DNA from: Exophiala sp. HKRS030
Lineage: Eukaryota; Ascomycota; Eurotiomycetes; Chaetothyriales; Herpotrichiellaceae
DNA length: 64,000 bases
Direction of reading: 5' to 3'
Assembly: GCA_023897205.1 (NCBI GenBank)
Contig: JAHWDD010000005.1
Location: forward strand, 4,526,001-4,590,000
This document shows positions 10,600 through 22,469 of the stretch, one piece after another. Position 1 is the first letter of the stretch, and each line of letters opens with the position of its first letter. Made by a program: the position numbers and the translations under genes. Under the pieces are notes generated by a model. That model had not been told where the DNA came from, did not search any database, and was given only the letters and a program-made list of their open reading frames with translations.

Positions 10600-12527
10600 T
10601 CACGCAGCAGGTGCACCCGGCGTCATTCCCTTGACGCTCTTCCACTCGACGAAAACGGCGCCAATCACTGATAAACTTGCCATGGCGACGGAAATATACC
10701 ACGTCTCTGTCAAGGCAGTATTGTAAGCTATTCTTACGCCCTCGAGGAGAGCAGCAGGGATTTCTCGCTGTAAACTGGTGGCACCGACGTGCAAAATGAT
10801 CTGAGGATCAAGTCCTGGAGCTTCGATGGGGATTTCACCAATGAGGCGATTGTTGAAGATATTCTGGGCAACGGACACGAACAGTGCGCCACCGAAAGTT
10901 TGCATGAACATGCAAAGTGCAGTTCCACTAGGAACATCTTTCAGGGGTAAGACTGCCTGCGTAGTGATGATGGCTTGCTGCATGCCAAATCCAACGCCGA
11001 AACCGTAAATAATCTGATATCCAATCCAAGCTGGAGATGCGGTAGTTGATGTGAAGGTTGTGAGAAGGCCAGCACCGATGGCGGAGAAAACGACGGAGAG
11101 GTAATAGAATGGCGTGTAATAGCCGATGACAGTCGTACCGATGCCACTGACAATGTTCGCAAGGACGAGTGACAAGACAAGGGGGATCGTCATGATTCCG
11201 GATTTGAAAGCACTAGCACCTTTGATAGCCTGAAACCAAATGGGGACCCAGTAGACAAGAACGAAGAAAGCGCCTCCGAGACAGAAGATAAACCAAGCAG
11301 CGGCTGCGACACTGCGTTGTCGGATGATGTGGAAAGGAATGGTGGCGTGCTCCTTCATGTAATATTGGGTAATGATAAAAACGACAGTGAGGACCCCAAA
11401 GAGCGTCAAGCAGAGGATGATGCGCCAACTGGACCAGGGGTAGGTGGAACCTCCCCATTGTAGGGCTAGTAGACAGACGACGATGTCGACGATGAATAGA
11501 GATGTGCCGCCCAAGTCCAATTGATGGGCACGTTCTTTCCATGAGACTTTGGCTTCAGCCTGACGCTTGGGTGAATGGAAATAAAATACAATGACAGCAG
11601 TGGCGACAGCTCCTAGAGGAAGATTGATGTAGACTAGAACAACAAATCAGTAAGTCATATACAAGAATCTCACGGTGGGGTCACTCACAACACCAGCGCC
11701 AACCAGGACCATCGGTGAAAGCACCACCGAGTAAGGGACCGGCAATAGAGGCAATACCATACATGGCACCGACCAAACCAGTATAAATGGGACGTTTGAC
11801 AAGTGGAACGGAATAAGCGATGATGACCAAAGCACCGGCAAAGATACCGGCTGAACCGACGCCAGCTATAGCACGGCCGACGATCAAAGCTGCAGATGAT
11901 GGTGCACCACCACAAAGGGCAGAGCCAACTTCGAAAATGAGGATCGAGACAAGATAGACTGTTTTGATGGGATAGAAGGTGTAGAGCCTGGAGTGGTATT
12001 AATAAAAATTTGGGAGACTTCTACACAACAGATGGTACTCACTTTCCGAAAAACAACTGCAAGGCACAAGTGGTAAGTAGATATGACGAACCATACCAAC
12101 CAACATCCTGGAGGGACTTGAAGTGGTCGGTGATTTTAGGAATGGCAGTTGCAATAATGGTGTTGTCCAATGCGACGAGAAACACCGACAGACATAGTGC
12201 TAGACAGATCAAACCCAGTTTGAGACCAGAAGGATAGACGAGTTGATCTTCATCGCTAAGGCCAGGTGAATCTTCGCCCTCCACATGAGCCTTCTTGTTC
12301 TGGATTTCGACCTCGGTGGGTTCGATAGGGTTGTCAAGCTTTTGCGAAGATGGCGAAGATGAACGTTCTGATGATAGTTTCTCTGAGATGTCGGTTTCAG
12401 CGTTGATGGTCTTTTCCAGGTCGGAGTTCGAAACATTCTGGCTGGGTACAACAGTTGTGGCCTCTGACTTGACGTTGGAAGATGCCACTGGATCTGAAGC
12501 GCCAGCTTTCCTGCTAAACAAGCCCAT
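10600..12527 (-). CDS. MFS drug:H+ antiporter, DHA2-type with 14 TM segments
   Basis: Exons 12527-12043, 11987-11689 and 11633-10600; two 55-nt introns; 605 residues. The N-terminal ~110 residues are hydrophilic Ser/Glu-rich and cytoplasmic. Family signatures in order: [13 protein letters not shown] in TM1, a [17 protein letters not shown] segment, [13 protein letters not shown], the antiporter motif [10 protein letters not shown], then WRWCFYINLP at the exon 2/3 junction. Length and motifs fit the fungal DHA2 exporters that include the aflatoxin-cluster pump AFLT, normally plasma-membrane proton antiporters for toxic compounds or secondary metabolites. No biosynthetic gene is adjacent, so the substrate is unknown. 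Intact, with no sign of frameshift. Confidence 0.93.
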
Positions 12528-14632
12528 CTTTGGTCCGACAACGGTAGAGATTAATTCTCACTCAGATTATAAGCCCGGGTTATGGCAGATGGTGTCAGAA
12601 AGCTGTGCTTTCAAGCAAAATAATTTGTCGACAACCCGGATTGAGTTTCGCGTCGATGCCAGGGTGGCTCCACTGTTGGTAGATGGTGTACGGTTGTAAT
12701 ATTTACAGGAACTTGGTGAAGTTTTGCTGAGAAGGTGAATATCGAGTGAATTGTCAATTTAACGGACGCGAAAGGGCCCGCGGAAGATTTAATGAAAGCA
12801 GTCTCAAAGAGAGAAAACCCGGCATGGAAGGGAATGTAAAGAGGTGAATATGTGCAAAATAACGAAGAACCCGAACACGACAACCAGGCGAAGACAAAAA
12901 GACCCATCAAGTCGTAGACGCCTCTCGACTAGGGGGGTGTTTGGATTCGGGATCTGGAATCAAATTCAAGCCGGAGTTTAGGCTCTGAAGGTGTGTAGGT
13001 TTCAAGCGAAGCAACGCATGAGCCCGTCAGTCCGAGTCTTGAAGGGGCATGGGTACGGCGTGAATGTGTCCACTTTGGCGGTTTGCCAGTTCCCTAGTTT
13101 CTTGGGAGTCGGGACTCTTGGGACTGTACCCGCTTGAAATTCCCATTATCAGAAAGTGTACCTGATTCAAGACTTTTAGGCCGTTTCTTGAGACGATCGC
13201 GGATTGTTCACTGTGATCGCGAGGCCACCCACTAACCCAAGGCCATCGGGCATGGCTAGGCAACCTCGAATTCTCAACTGACATTGACGTATCTGTGGCC
13301 AATTAAAAAGGACGACGGGAATTCTCCCTTGCTTTGATGGACACATGGACCAAGGAATATTTGTCGAATCATGATTCATGACGTTATGGAATTGGAGGTT
13401 GGCGTTTGGGTTACAGCTCTCGTATTCGCGATGGCGAGCTCAAGCCAGGACTAGTTCGTACCAGGAGCACGAGTTTTGTTGGCTGATTGAAGGAAGACGG
13501 TTGAAGACTGATCCTCTTTTCTTGATTGCGGTGGGACATCCCCCGAAGCCATGCGGGTACTCGGTTTGTTTTTCGTTCCGAGCATGAGCACGTGAGGCCA
13601 TGCGGCTGAATTGCTCCGACTCTGGATCTTTTGGTGCAAGAGCCCCTTTTGGCGAGGCGGAGAAGTCCCATTCAGTCTGCTTTGACTGATTGGTTGATTT
13701 CAGCTGTTAGTCAGCTTTCGGAGACAAAAGATTTTTCTCCGAGAAGGCGATGTCACGTGTTCTACCAGAGTCACGTTATCTGCTCGATTTCTTGGGTCAC
13801 GTGTCAGTATCATATCACGGGACCCAAACAAGACGACACCTCTTCTCTATCTTCCTCAAAAACAGATAGTATGTCATCATCTGATGTTTCCCCGAAATGG
13901 CACAACTGATTTCCTCTAGATTAGGGTGACTATCATCATGGAGAATAGTATGGACCCTTGTCTGAGCACTACTGCGAGGTTTGTCAACCCGTTGCCCAAC
14001 CCTCAAGGCCTTCTACAAGACATTCGGATCTCGATCAGGGAGTATAAGATGTATGTGTGAAGCATACAGTCAAGCACGGTGAGGTCTCAAAGTCACTGCT
14101 CCCCTTCCTCCAGCTTCGCTAGCGCGTCTTAAGTGAGTGATAGGCTCTAATAAAAGTGCCTATACTTCTTGTTCGGGGTACGAATTGCAGAAAGCGTCCT
14201 GGCTGATGGGCATGATACATCTGTACAATCCATATGATCTGGAAGGCCGACGACGAACGGCTATATATAATGGTAAGGTCAAATGATTGAGGATTTCCGG
14301 GGGTTATGGAAAATGTTGGAAAACCTAGGTACGAACGCGATATCTGAACCGAATTGATATTCACTTTTCTGCCATACATCCGAAACATCACGACTCCACG
14401 ACTTCACGCGTACAAGCAACACGATCTAGTCATAACAATTCACACACGCCTCCTGACATTGACTCATTGTCTGCTTTTCCCATTTATATCCTCGATCAGA
14501 TTCGTCCTCCATCCTCTCACTCGTTCTTCCTCCTTCAGTCGTTCGTTTTATCTTCTTCTTCAACATCTCCATCCCTTGACAACCAGTACCCTCGTTCCAA
14601 CACTCATTTCTTGACTTACAATATCCGATCCA
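12528..14632. other. Intergenic between divergent MFS and GPI-protein genes
   Basis: The two genes are divergently transcribed, so this 2.1 kb holds both promoters. There is a TATA-like tatatataat at about 14271. The last 200 bases before 14633 are C/T-rich leader. Small open frames on both strands show no domain and are rejected. Confidence 0.5.
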
Positions 14633-15776
14633 ATGGCTTCGTTCAAGTTCTTGCTTCTGGCCGTTACCGCCATCCTCAACTTGGGTGTTGTGCTGGGTCA
14701 GTCTCTGTGGGATGTCCCGTGTTGCACTGTAAGTCAAATGGCTACAATCAGCCACGTTGGCAAATCGGCTAACCATCACACCATCAACACAGAACAACTG
14801 CTGGAGTCCCACTCTCAACATGACGGTTGAAGACGCTATGGAAACTTGTCAGGAAAATGTCTGGGAACTGGGTTGTCGCAATCTCTACTGCGTTGATCTC
14901 GGTACAAATGCGGACGTGAAGACCTGTCTGGCAATCAAGTGTGATTTTGAACCAGATCTCATGCGCCAAATCAACCCCATGATTGCTTTCTACGGTTGCT
15001 ATTACCCAGTCAACTACGATGCCGTCAGCAGCAGCAATTCTGTCTCTACGTTGTCCTCTCATCACGTTCGCGATGTGCCGTCCAACTTGACTAGCAGTGT
15101 CACTTCTTCTCAGCCCATTGTAAGCCATATATGCCTTTGATTCAATCATTTCGTACTAACATTGACGTCCTAGATTTCCTCGATTGTCACGGCTCACCCA
15201 ATCATCTCATTGAACACTTCTTGCACTTCTCTCCGTATGTTATCCTACATGACTCTGGCCGTCCCTCCTCAGAACCCGTCCAAACTGACTCCTCTTCCGA
15301 TAGGCACCGAAACCGTGGTTCGAATCGCCACCTATTCACCTAACACCACAGTTGTGCTCCCAACCACATCGTCCTCGACTCTCCCCTGCAGCTGCAATAC
15401 CACTACCGTCTACTCGACTTCGACGTACACTCCACCTGTTGTATCCAGCACCATCCCAGGAAGCACCAGCAGCAGTCTGAGCACCACCACCGTGACCATT
15501 GGCAGTACATCCACCGTGACCAGCGGGAGCACCGTGACGACCATCTCGCTCACGACCAACACCATCACTACCGCCAGTCACAATACCACCACTGCCACCA
15601 CTCACAGCCTGCCACCGCACAACTCGACCATCTCCACCGCCACTGCAACCCGCTCCGGTCCGGCCCTCCAGACCATTAACGCAGGTGTGCCGGTCTCAAT
15701 TGGTGGAAATGTGTTGGCACTGGGAATCGGCGGTGCAGTTACAGGATTGTTTGTGTCGCTTTTCGGTCTCTTCTAA
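14633..15776 (+). CDS. Secreted Cys-rich, Ser/Thr-rich GPI-anchored-type cell wall protein
   Basis: Exons 14633-14728, 14793-15119 and 15174-15776; introns 64 and 54 nt, the second with a GTACTAAC branch site; 341 residues. A signal peptide spans residues 1-22 (hydrophobic LLLAVTAILNLGVVLG, cleavage near GQS). Residues ~30-110 hold about nine cysteines (PCC, NNCW, METC, LGCRNLYC, KTCLAIKC, YGC), loosely like a CFEM-type domain, though the spacing is not canonical. Residues ~170-300 are a Ser/Thr-rich stalk, likely O-glycosylated. The C-terminus is a small-residue omega-like region followed by a hydrophobic tail (LALGIGGAVTGLFVSLFGLF), as in GPI signals. Predicted at the plasma membrane or cell wall. 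Function unknown; adhesion, haem uptake or effector activity would be guesses. Confidence 0.8.
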
Positions 15777-16685
15777 ACCATGGTTACTGCGATGCGAAAG
15801 CTTCTAGCACGTAAACCCGCCCCAGTTCAAAATATGGAGGACGGCGGTCCACTTGACTTGCCCGCAGATATTCTTTGTTTTGAATTTGTGACTCCTGATT
15901 TTGCTGTTTCTGCTGCTGCTGCTGATGATGATGCTGATTGTATGAGATATGGGGATCCAGGAGATCATCAGCATTCAGACAGTCGCGCCACAGCTGTTTT
16001 GCATATCAAGGGAGGTCATGGCCGCGGTTTCGAAGGTCGTCGACTCAACCCTCTCCAGCAAGACCATGTCTGTATGTACGTACCTAGCTGCTCGGTCTGA
16101 CAAAGCAATGGCTGAAAATGGGTGTCACTGTCATCGAGTATGTCGACGTTGCATTTACGTCTTGGACATGAATTGGGGTCCTGGCGGCGATATTGGGACC
16201 GGCCTTCATTGACGCAGCATGTCTTTCTTGTGGAAAAAGCGGCGACTAAACAGAAAATCCATAGCGAAAATACAAGCCTCGACACAGCTTTTCTAAGACT
16301 CTTACAATATGTCTCGCCCTAGTGGTTTTTTTTTTCTTGCTTCTTCGTTTGTATCTAATTGTTTTCGGAAGCTCGTCAGTGGCTTTACTGTCTTCAACTA
16401 CAGTGAGCCTGTATTGTTAGACTGGCCATATTTGAGTATTTATGGTGAAGGACTTTATATGTACCTCCCTGGAACCTAAGGTACATAGGTACCGAATGGC
16501 ACATTCTGCCAAGAACCGTCGAAGATGTCTAGTATCACGTGACTTTGATTTACACTTATGAGTAGTTCATCTTAGTACAAAGTCAAGAATCAGATACTTA
16601 TGTACCAACCATGTACGCACACAAACCAAAACACGGCATGCCACACGACATGAATAGGATGGGAGCATGGTGAATCACCAAGAGC
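15777..16685. other. Intergenic
   Basis: No supportable gene. The open frame starting at 15780 is short and compositionally odd (GCTGCTGCTGATGATGATGC repeats). A poly-T tract lies near 16328. Confidence 0.5.
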
Positions 16686-17384
16686 ATGTCAACGCCACGA
16701 TCGCAGTCGTCGCATAGCCGCAAGCAAGCACGCCACAAGCCAAGCGACAACCATGATTCCATCCCAGAACCGCACCGCCGCATCTCCTTATACGACGTCG
16801 TGGCCGACCGGGTCGGGCTGAACGGGTTTCTCTCGTCAGAGCCATCTCAAGCCCCTAACACTTTCCTCCCCATCGGGCCGGAGGAGTACCTGCTGCGTCG
16901 GACGCGGATCGGGATCCCCGACGAGGCGGTGGACGAGGCCGCGCGCGTGACGGATGTGGTGTCTAGCAAAGAGAGATTGCCGTTGCCGGATTCGGATACG
17001 CTCAAGGCAATTCATGCGTACGCGGCGGACTTCTATCGTGCGTGTAATGGCTACAGAATGGGAAATGATCATCATTACGAGGGAGGCTTGGACAGTCGGT
17101 CTATGGACGAGACGGCGCTTCTTGCAGTGGGCTTCTTGCTTGAAGAGGCTGTCAGAGAGGCACTGGGTGAGAATGGAGATATGGCATTTGTGGAACCAGA
17201 GGGGCTGGAGGATGGGTTGGAAGAGTCGAAGATGACCAGGTATCAGATTCAAGGGATGGTGCCGCTATCGTCGTCGGTTGCAAGTCCCCGGGGCCAGCGC
17301 CAGCGCCAGCAAGAGACTTTTTCGGAGGATGAGGAGGATTCGTGGGAGCATGACCAGTCGCCGACGAAGAAGGTTAGGCTTTGA
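16686..17384 (+). CDS. Conserved-looking fungal protein of unknown function, 232 aa
   Basis: Single exon. After a basic N-terminus (SSHSRKQARHK) there is a compact middle segment (SLYDVVADRVGLNGFL; FLPIGPEEYLLRRTRIGIPD; DSDTLKAIHAYAADFYRAC; DETALLAVGFLLEEAVREAL) and an acidic, basic-ended tail (FSEDEEDSW, then SPTKKVRL). The central helices and the nuclear-localisation-like end suggest a small nuclear protein, perhaps part of a transcription or chromatin complex; that is inference. GC content is higher than in the flanking DNA, as expected for coding sequence. The start is the first ATG in frame. Confidence 0.65.
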   Translation: MSTPRSQSSHSRKQARHKPSDNHDSIPEPHRRISLYDVVADRVGLNGFLSSEPSQAPNTFLPIGPEEYLLRRTRIGIPDEAVDEAARVTDVVSSKERLPLPDSDTLKAIHAYAADFYRACNGYRMGNDHHYEGGLDSRSMDETALLAVGFLLEEAVREALGENGDMAFVEPEGLEDGLEESKMTRYQIQGMVPLSSSVASPRGQRQRQQETFSEDEEDSWEHDQSPTKKVRL

Positions 17385-17854
17385 CAAAATGAGGTTTCTG
17401 AAGGGGGACGGGGAAGGAGGAAGGCCACGAAGGCTCAGTGGGTTTTCTGGTGGGCGACAATATCACGATGGGGTTGGATTGATGTCTGTTCATGGTTTAG
17501 TACAAGGTGGATGGCTCTGGGAATGGATTGCGGCATCTTTTTCGATTCGATCTGACTGGATGATGATGATGACTACTGTACATGAAGGGAGTCGTGAGAG
17601 TCGTGGCAATAGACCTGTCGAATGGCTTATTTCCCATTCAGGGATTGAGAGCATTGTTGCAAGGTTAAGGCCAGTAGATGAACACGTAGGACGTAGGACG
17701 ACGAATGCGGACCTTGTGGGCAATGGATGGAAGACACGGTGGAACATTGATGTGGTAGGAAAAGCTTTTCTTACGACAAGCTTTCGGCCGAAGGGCTTGT
17801 CACACGTGGGGCCAATGTAACATCTGCCTTGATCTGCCTTGATCTGCATCATGA

Positions 17855-17855
<1 letters not shown>

Positions 17856-17888
<33 letters not shown>

Positions 17889-17903
17889 GCGAGCAGCGAG
17901 CAG
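17856..17903. repeat. 7-bp tandem repeat (gagcact, then gagcagc)
   Basis: Four gagcact units run directly into three gagcagc units. It sits ~470 bp downstream of the 232-aa gene. Confidence 0.9.
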
Positions 17904-18251
17904 TTATCCTCGTCGTGACTCGTGCGTCTTGGGCCTCCATTCTGTGGCACCTGCATGCATGACACCTGCATACTGCCAGTTGGTTTAGGTTAGACAGTAC
18001 TCCGGACGGATAGATACAATAGTCAATATTGTTCTCTCAAGTCCCTGTATGGTCAAGAGCCTCCCTGTGTGACGTGTGCTTCGCCTCGTACGAAATCAAT
18101 CACACCGGAGGCCCCATCTGGTGGATGCGTGTGCGTGCAATGTCGACGAATTGGGTGTTGAGCGCACAAATATTCTGGCGCGGATAGTCTTAGACGGTTG
18201 ATGGGCAGTGGACTGTCAAGATTTTGGAACATTGCGGCATCTAGGGTACAG

Positions 18252-18310
18252 GTGGCACCTAATAGGCACCTAACACCCACCTAACAGGCACCTAACAGGC
18301 ACCTAACAGA
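18252..18310. repeat. 12-bp tandem repeat (ggcacctaacag)
   Basis: About five imperfect units of ggcacctaacag, with one variant (acccacctaacag). Confidence 0.9.
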
Positions 18311-18728
18311 TACTCTGTAACTCGGGAGGTAGTCATGCCTAGTAAGTACTGCTTGAATCACATTTCAACGCTAGCCCACGTCTTGGTGACTCGCAAGTCA
18401 AACATTGACCATGACGGAAACAATCATCATCTTCTCGGTCTCGAGACGAGTATACGGATACACGCACATCTCCTGTCATCAAAGTACAAGGTGATGGCTT
18501 ATCAATGTCTGGAACTGTCTTTCCTGCCAATTGCAAGCGAGGCCTTTTGGGGCAGCTCCCCGGCATGACTTCAAAGGTGGACGAAAACCCATATCACTTT
18601 TTTCCCTGGTGTGATTCCGGGAACGATATGAGATGATCCGCGGAATATGATCCAATGTGCCTGATTGCGTGAATGTTTGTCAGAGGCTTGCCCCTTCGGC
18701 GCTTCCTTACCTGAGCCCCATTCTTGCT

Positions 18729-18742
18729 CCCCCCCCCCCCCC
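18729..18742. repeat. C14 homopolymer
   Basis: Uninterrupted run of 14 C on the plus strand in intergenic DNA. Confidence 0.9.
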
Positions 18743-19221
18743 TCGCCCCTCCCTGTGGCCCCTCGGCCCTCAGGTGGCCCTTCGGCCCACTTCTGCAAGT
18801 CAATTGATTGACTCCTTTGGGGGGCTCACGGGGGCATCATTCACTTCCTGACAAAGTAACCAACTACTAGGTATCTAGTCGACTAAGCACCTACTAGGTA
18901 GTTGGTACTCACTCAGCACTCCCAACATTGCGGTGCCTTACCTACCTACCCACCCTTCCCACCGGTTGGTTAACTGGTTAATTAAGTACCTAGGTAGTTA
19001 GCCGCCTACTAGTCACAGTAACTCTGGTCTGTAGGTCATAGTGTAGTTGAGGAAGGCGCGGGTGGCACGGACAAACCGACTTGTCACGTTGACGCCGTCT
19101 GACCGTCTGACCGTTCGGCCGTCTGACCCGAAGTCGCCGACCAATTCCCTCCAAGTCAGTCTAACTCGTTAATTCTGTTAACTCCCTGGTAGGTGCCCGG
19201 TGGGTGTCAGTGGGTGCCTGG

Positions 19222-19290
19222 TACCCGTACCACTACCACTACTAGGTGACTACCACTACTAGGTGACTACCACTACCACTACCACCTACC
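19222..19290. repeat. Imperfect CTACCA / ACTAGGTG microsatellite
   Basis: Alternating accactac and actaggtg units, e.g. two copies of a 17-bp block of ctaccactactaggtga type, ending in a (ctacca) run. Confidence 0.8.
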
Positions 19291-20137
19291 CTCTGATGCT
19301 GGCCAGATCAAACTTCTTCTTCTCCATCCTCCATCCCCCATCCACCATCCACCATCCCGCCAAGTCGAAGCTTGAACCTCCAGACACCAAAGACAAGCCT
19401 TGATTCTTTCATCACTTTCCAGTCTACATCCCAAGCTTCCTCCCACCACCGTCGTTGTCGTTGTTAGTATACGATCTTCACCAAAGCTTGGCCAACTTCT
19501 CTTCGTTCCAGCCAGCCGTAGCATATCATATCGCAATTCAATCACATCCACACCCCTCCACGACTCTCTTCAATTCATACCTTCCACTACCCAACACCTC
19601 GTCCCCGTCTCCGTCTCAGCGACGGTCAGGTCAGCATCCGCTCAACCTCCTCCCGCCTCGCTGTCAATTGCTCTCATCCTACATCTCCTGGTCGCCCTAC
19701 CGCCGTCACTCTCTACCAACTGCGCCTCCAATATTCCTCACCATTCCTCTCCGAACATCCTATCCTTCTACGCTTCCCTACCCAGGCATGCGCGTCCAAC
19801 CTTCCACCCTGTACGTTTTCACATACATCACCTCTGCTATTGTCCGACTCGCCAACTTGTACCCATTCTAATCCCTCACCCACCTGCCGGCCGTCAAGCT
19901 GACAATACTATGATCGATCACAGCAGTCCTGACCCAATCCTCATTCGCTCCTAACGCCTGTGCTCAGCCACATCCCAAATTCAACTCCGAACCACTCGCG
20001 ATCACCTCCCGCTTCCACAACCTACCTACCCTCCACATTACTGTCGCCCTCACAATCGCGTTCCAATCAATCCCATCTTGTTCTCGACAGCAGTCCTGAC
20101 CATGCTATCATTTCTTGCACCATTATAACAATCTTGA

Positions 20138-22469
20138 ATGGATCAGGTCCTCATGGCGATGCCATTAGAGACACTGCTCACCAATCCCAATCCACCAGTG
20201 CCTCGCTCACGTTCTCTCCTCTCCTACTTTTCCAATCCGCTTTCAAAGCATGCACGGAACATGTTCGACTTGGTCATCGAGCCCGAAGATCCTTTTAGAG
20301 TCTATACCCCCGGTCAAGTCGTCAAAGGCCACATATCACTTACCGTCACAAAAGGTTTCGACATAACACATCTGGTCATTGCACTGCACGGCTATGCAAA
20401 GGTCTACAAGCATCAGGTCACCACTCCTGAATCCCCTCCCACTGCTGAATTGTTGATGACCGGCAAGGGTACTCGAAGTTTTGAATATCACGGCAATGGT
20501 CTCGCGTCTCTCTTCCAGAATGAACAGGTTTTGTGTGGCAACGGGTTCCTCAAAAAACAAGTCTATCGCTTCGCTTTCGAAGTCCCATTTCCCACCAAAG
20601 GTCTCCCAAGCACCATTGATGTAAGTCAATCGCCTTCCCATGAATCATGCCCGACTGACGCGCATTCAGTTTGAACGAGGGACAATCTCTTATATGCTGA
20701 CCGCGACCCTCACTCGTCCCACCACCATTGGCCCCACCACCACCCGGAGTACCAAAGTCAAGTTTCAAGACCATATCGACATTGAATCCATGTATACTCC
20801 CAAATCTAGAGTCATTTCACTGGAGCCTTTGTCAAGACGGGGAAAAGTCAAGAAGGCCAAGCAGTCATCTTCTGTTACTACCAATACAACATCAAGTCAG
20901 GGACGGTTGACAAGGAATAACACCCAGAACAGTACTGCCACAAGGAGCACAAACTCCATTGGCAACCCTCCGCTGAGTCCCGCCCCGAGCGAAGACACGG
21001 TCAACACCAACACCACCTCCACAAGTACTCAAAGTTTTCAGATTGTTGATAATAATGGATCACCACCGACCAAGACAAGTCCACAGACGAGTGATTCTCG
21101 AAGCAACGCCACGAGCTCCTCTACGCACACAATCACCGCCACGGCCGAGCTGCCCAGACACGGTGCACTTCCGGGAGATCAAGTGCCCATCCGGGTCTCC
21201 ATCACTCACACCAAGGATGATGTCCGAGGTATGGTGATTGCCACTCTCTATCGACAGGGCAGGGTTGATTTGCATCCTGCCATTCCCTTGGCAACTCGCG
21301 GTAAAGAGAAGCGCCCGGAATACGAAGATGTATATCCCAAATCCCGTACAGGCCTTGGCGGTCTGTATTTTGCCAACAGTTCTCCCAGCAGTGTTTTCCG
21401 CAAGGACCTGGCTCAGTCTTCGACCATGATGATTATCAATCCGCAAACCTTGACTGCTGACATTACCACCACGCTCAAAGTCCCAGAATCGGCCTTTCCC
21501 ACCATATCTAATGTTCCAGGCATGATGATTTCTTTCACGTACCATATTGAAGTCTTGGTTGACCTTTTTGGGAGGTTGAACGAAACCAGATTATTACCAC
21601 GCCTCACCTCGAGTGAGCCAACATTCACTCACAGCGTTGATAGTGGGAACCAGCTCACATCTGACTGGTCGAATAATATCCTCGACACAACTCCTCTACG
21701 TCGGACAAAGAGCGTCATCACTTTTGAGATGTCCTTGGTAGTGGGCACGCTTGACAGCGGAAGAAAACAGAGACAAATGAAACAAGTCGAAATTCCAAAA
21801 CCCGAGCCAAGTCCCCAATGGCAAGAAGACGAGTGGCACGAGGGTTATGATCATGACTATGAAGGGCACTATTATGATGATGCAGGTTATCCCTACCATG
21901 AGGGATATCCCTATGAGCCGAATTATTACGACTACTCCAACCCTGCGGCTGAAATTCCACCTCCCGATGCCCAAGAGGATGGGGACGAGAAGACTCGATT
22001 GCGAAGACAAGAACAACTGTTGCTTCCCAGTCAGCCGCCTCAAGAAGGAGAATCATCCAGCGCTCCACCGGCATTTACCCCTACAGCACCTGTTCTTCCC
22101 GATGATAGTCTGACGGAAGAGATGGACAATCTACATGATGGCAGTGCGACCCCATCAACTTTGCACCCTGCTTCGGTGACATCAGGCAGATCTGGAGATA
22201 CTGTGCGACCGTACTCAAGTTCTCCGACCCCGCCACCGCCGTCGATTGGAGATTCTGAGCCCACTGATGACAAACAGGAAATGGAAAGGCGCCGATTGAT
22301 GACACAAGCAAGTGCACCTCCAGGAGAGGATGAGGCTGAGGCATCTGGTAGCTCGGCCAGGGCAGCGATCGGCCCAAGTGCACCGATAATTAATGAGGAG
22401 GACGAATATACTGTACAAACACTACATGATGATGACACAGGTCCGGAATTACCACAGTATTCACGTTGA
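20138..22469 (+). CDS. Alpha-arrestin (arrestin-related trafficking adaptor-like) protein
   Basis: Exons 20138-20620 and 20670-22469, 49-nt intron (GTAAGT...TTCAG), 760 residues. The arrestin N domain begins near residue 43 (FDLVIEPEDPFRVYTPGQVV, KGHISLTVTKG, HGYAKVY, FAFEVPFP) and continues past the splice site (FERGTISYMLTATL). A Ser/Thr-rich linker (~225-310) precedes the arrestin C domain (ELPRHGALPGDQVPIRVSI; GMMISFTYHIEVLVDLFG). The tail is acidic and tyrosine/proline rich, ending ELPQYSR, an L-P-x-Y variant of the PY motif that WW domains of Rsp5-type ubiquitin ligases bind. Known family role: adaptor that recruits Rsp5 to plasma-membrane transporters for endocytosis; nutrient-dependent control is inferred. 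Intact. Confidence 0.88.

Larger units (their letters stand above)
17385..20137. other. Repeat-bearing intergenic region and arrestin leader
   Basis: About 2.7 kb without a supported gene. It contains several short tandem repeats, a C14 run and CTAC/GGTA-rich DNA. From ~19300 to 20137 the plus strand is strongly C/T-rich, resembling an unusually long leader and promoter of the arrestin gene; a 5' UTR intron is possible. Confidence 0.5.

Noticed and set aside
15336..15620. Gly-rich minus-strand open frame
   Set aside because: Antisense shadow of the Ser/Thr-rich stalk of the GPI-type protein.
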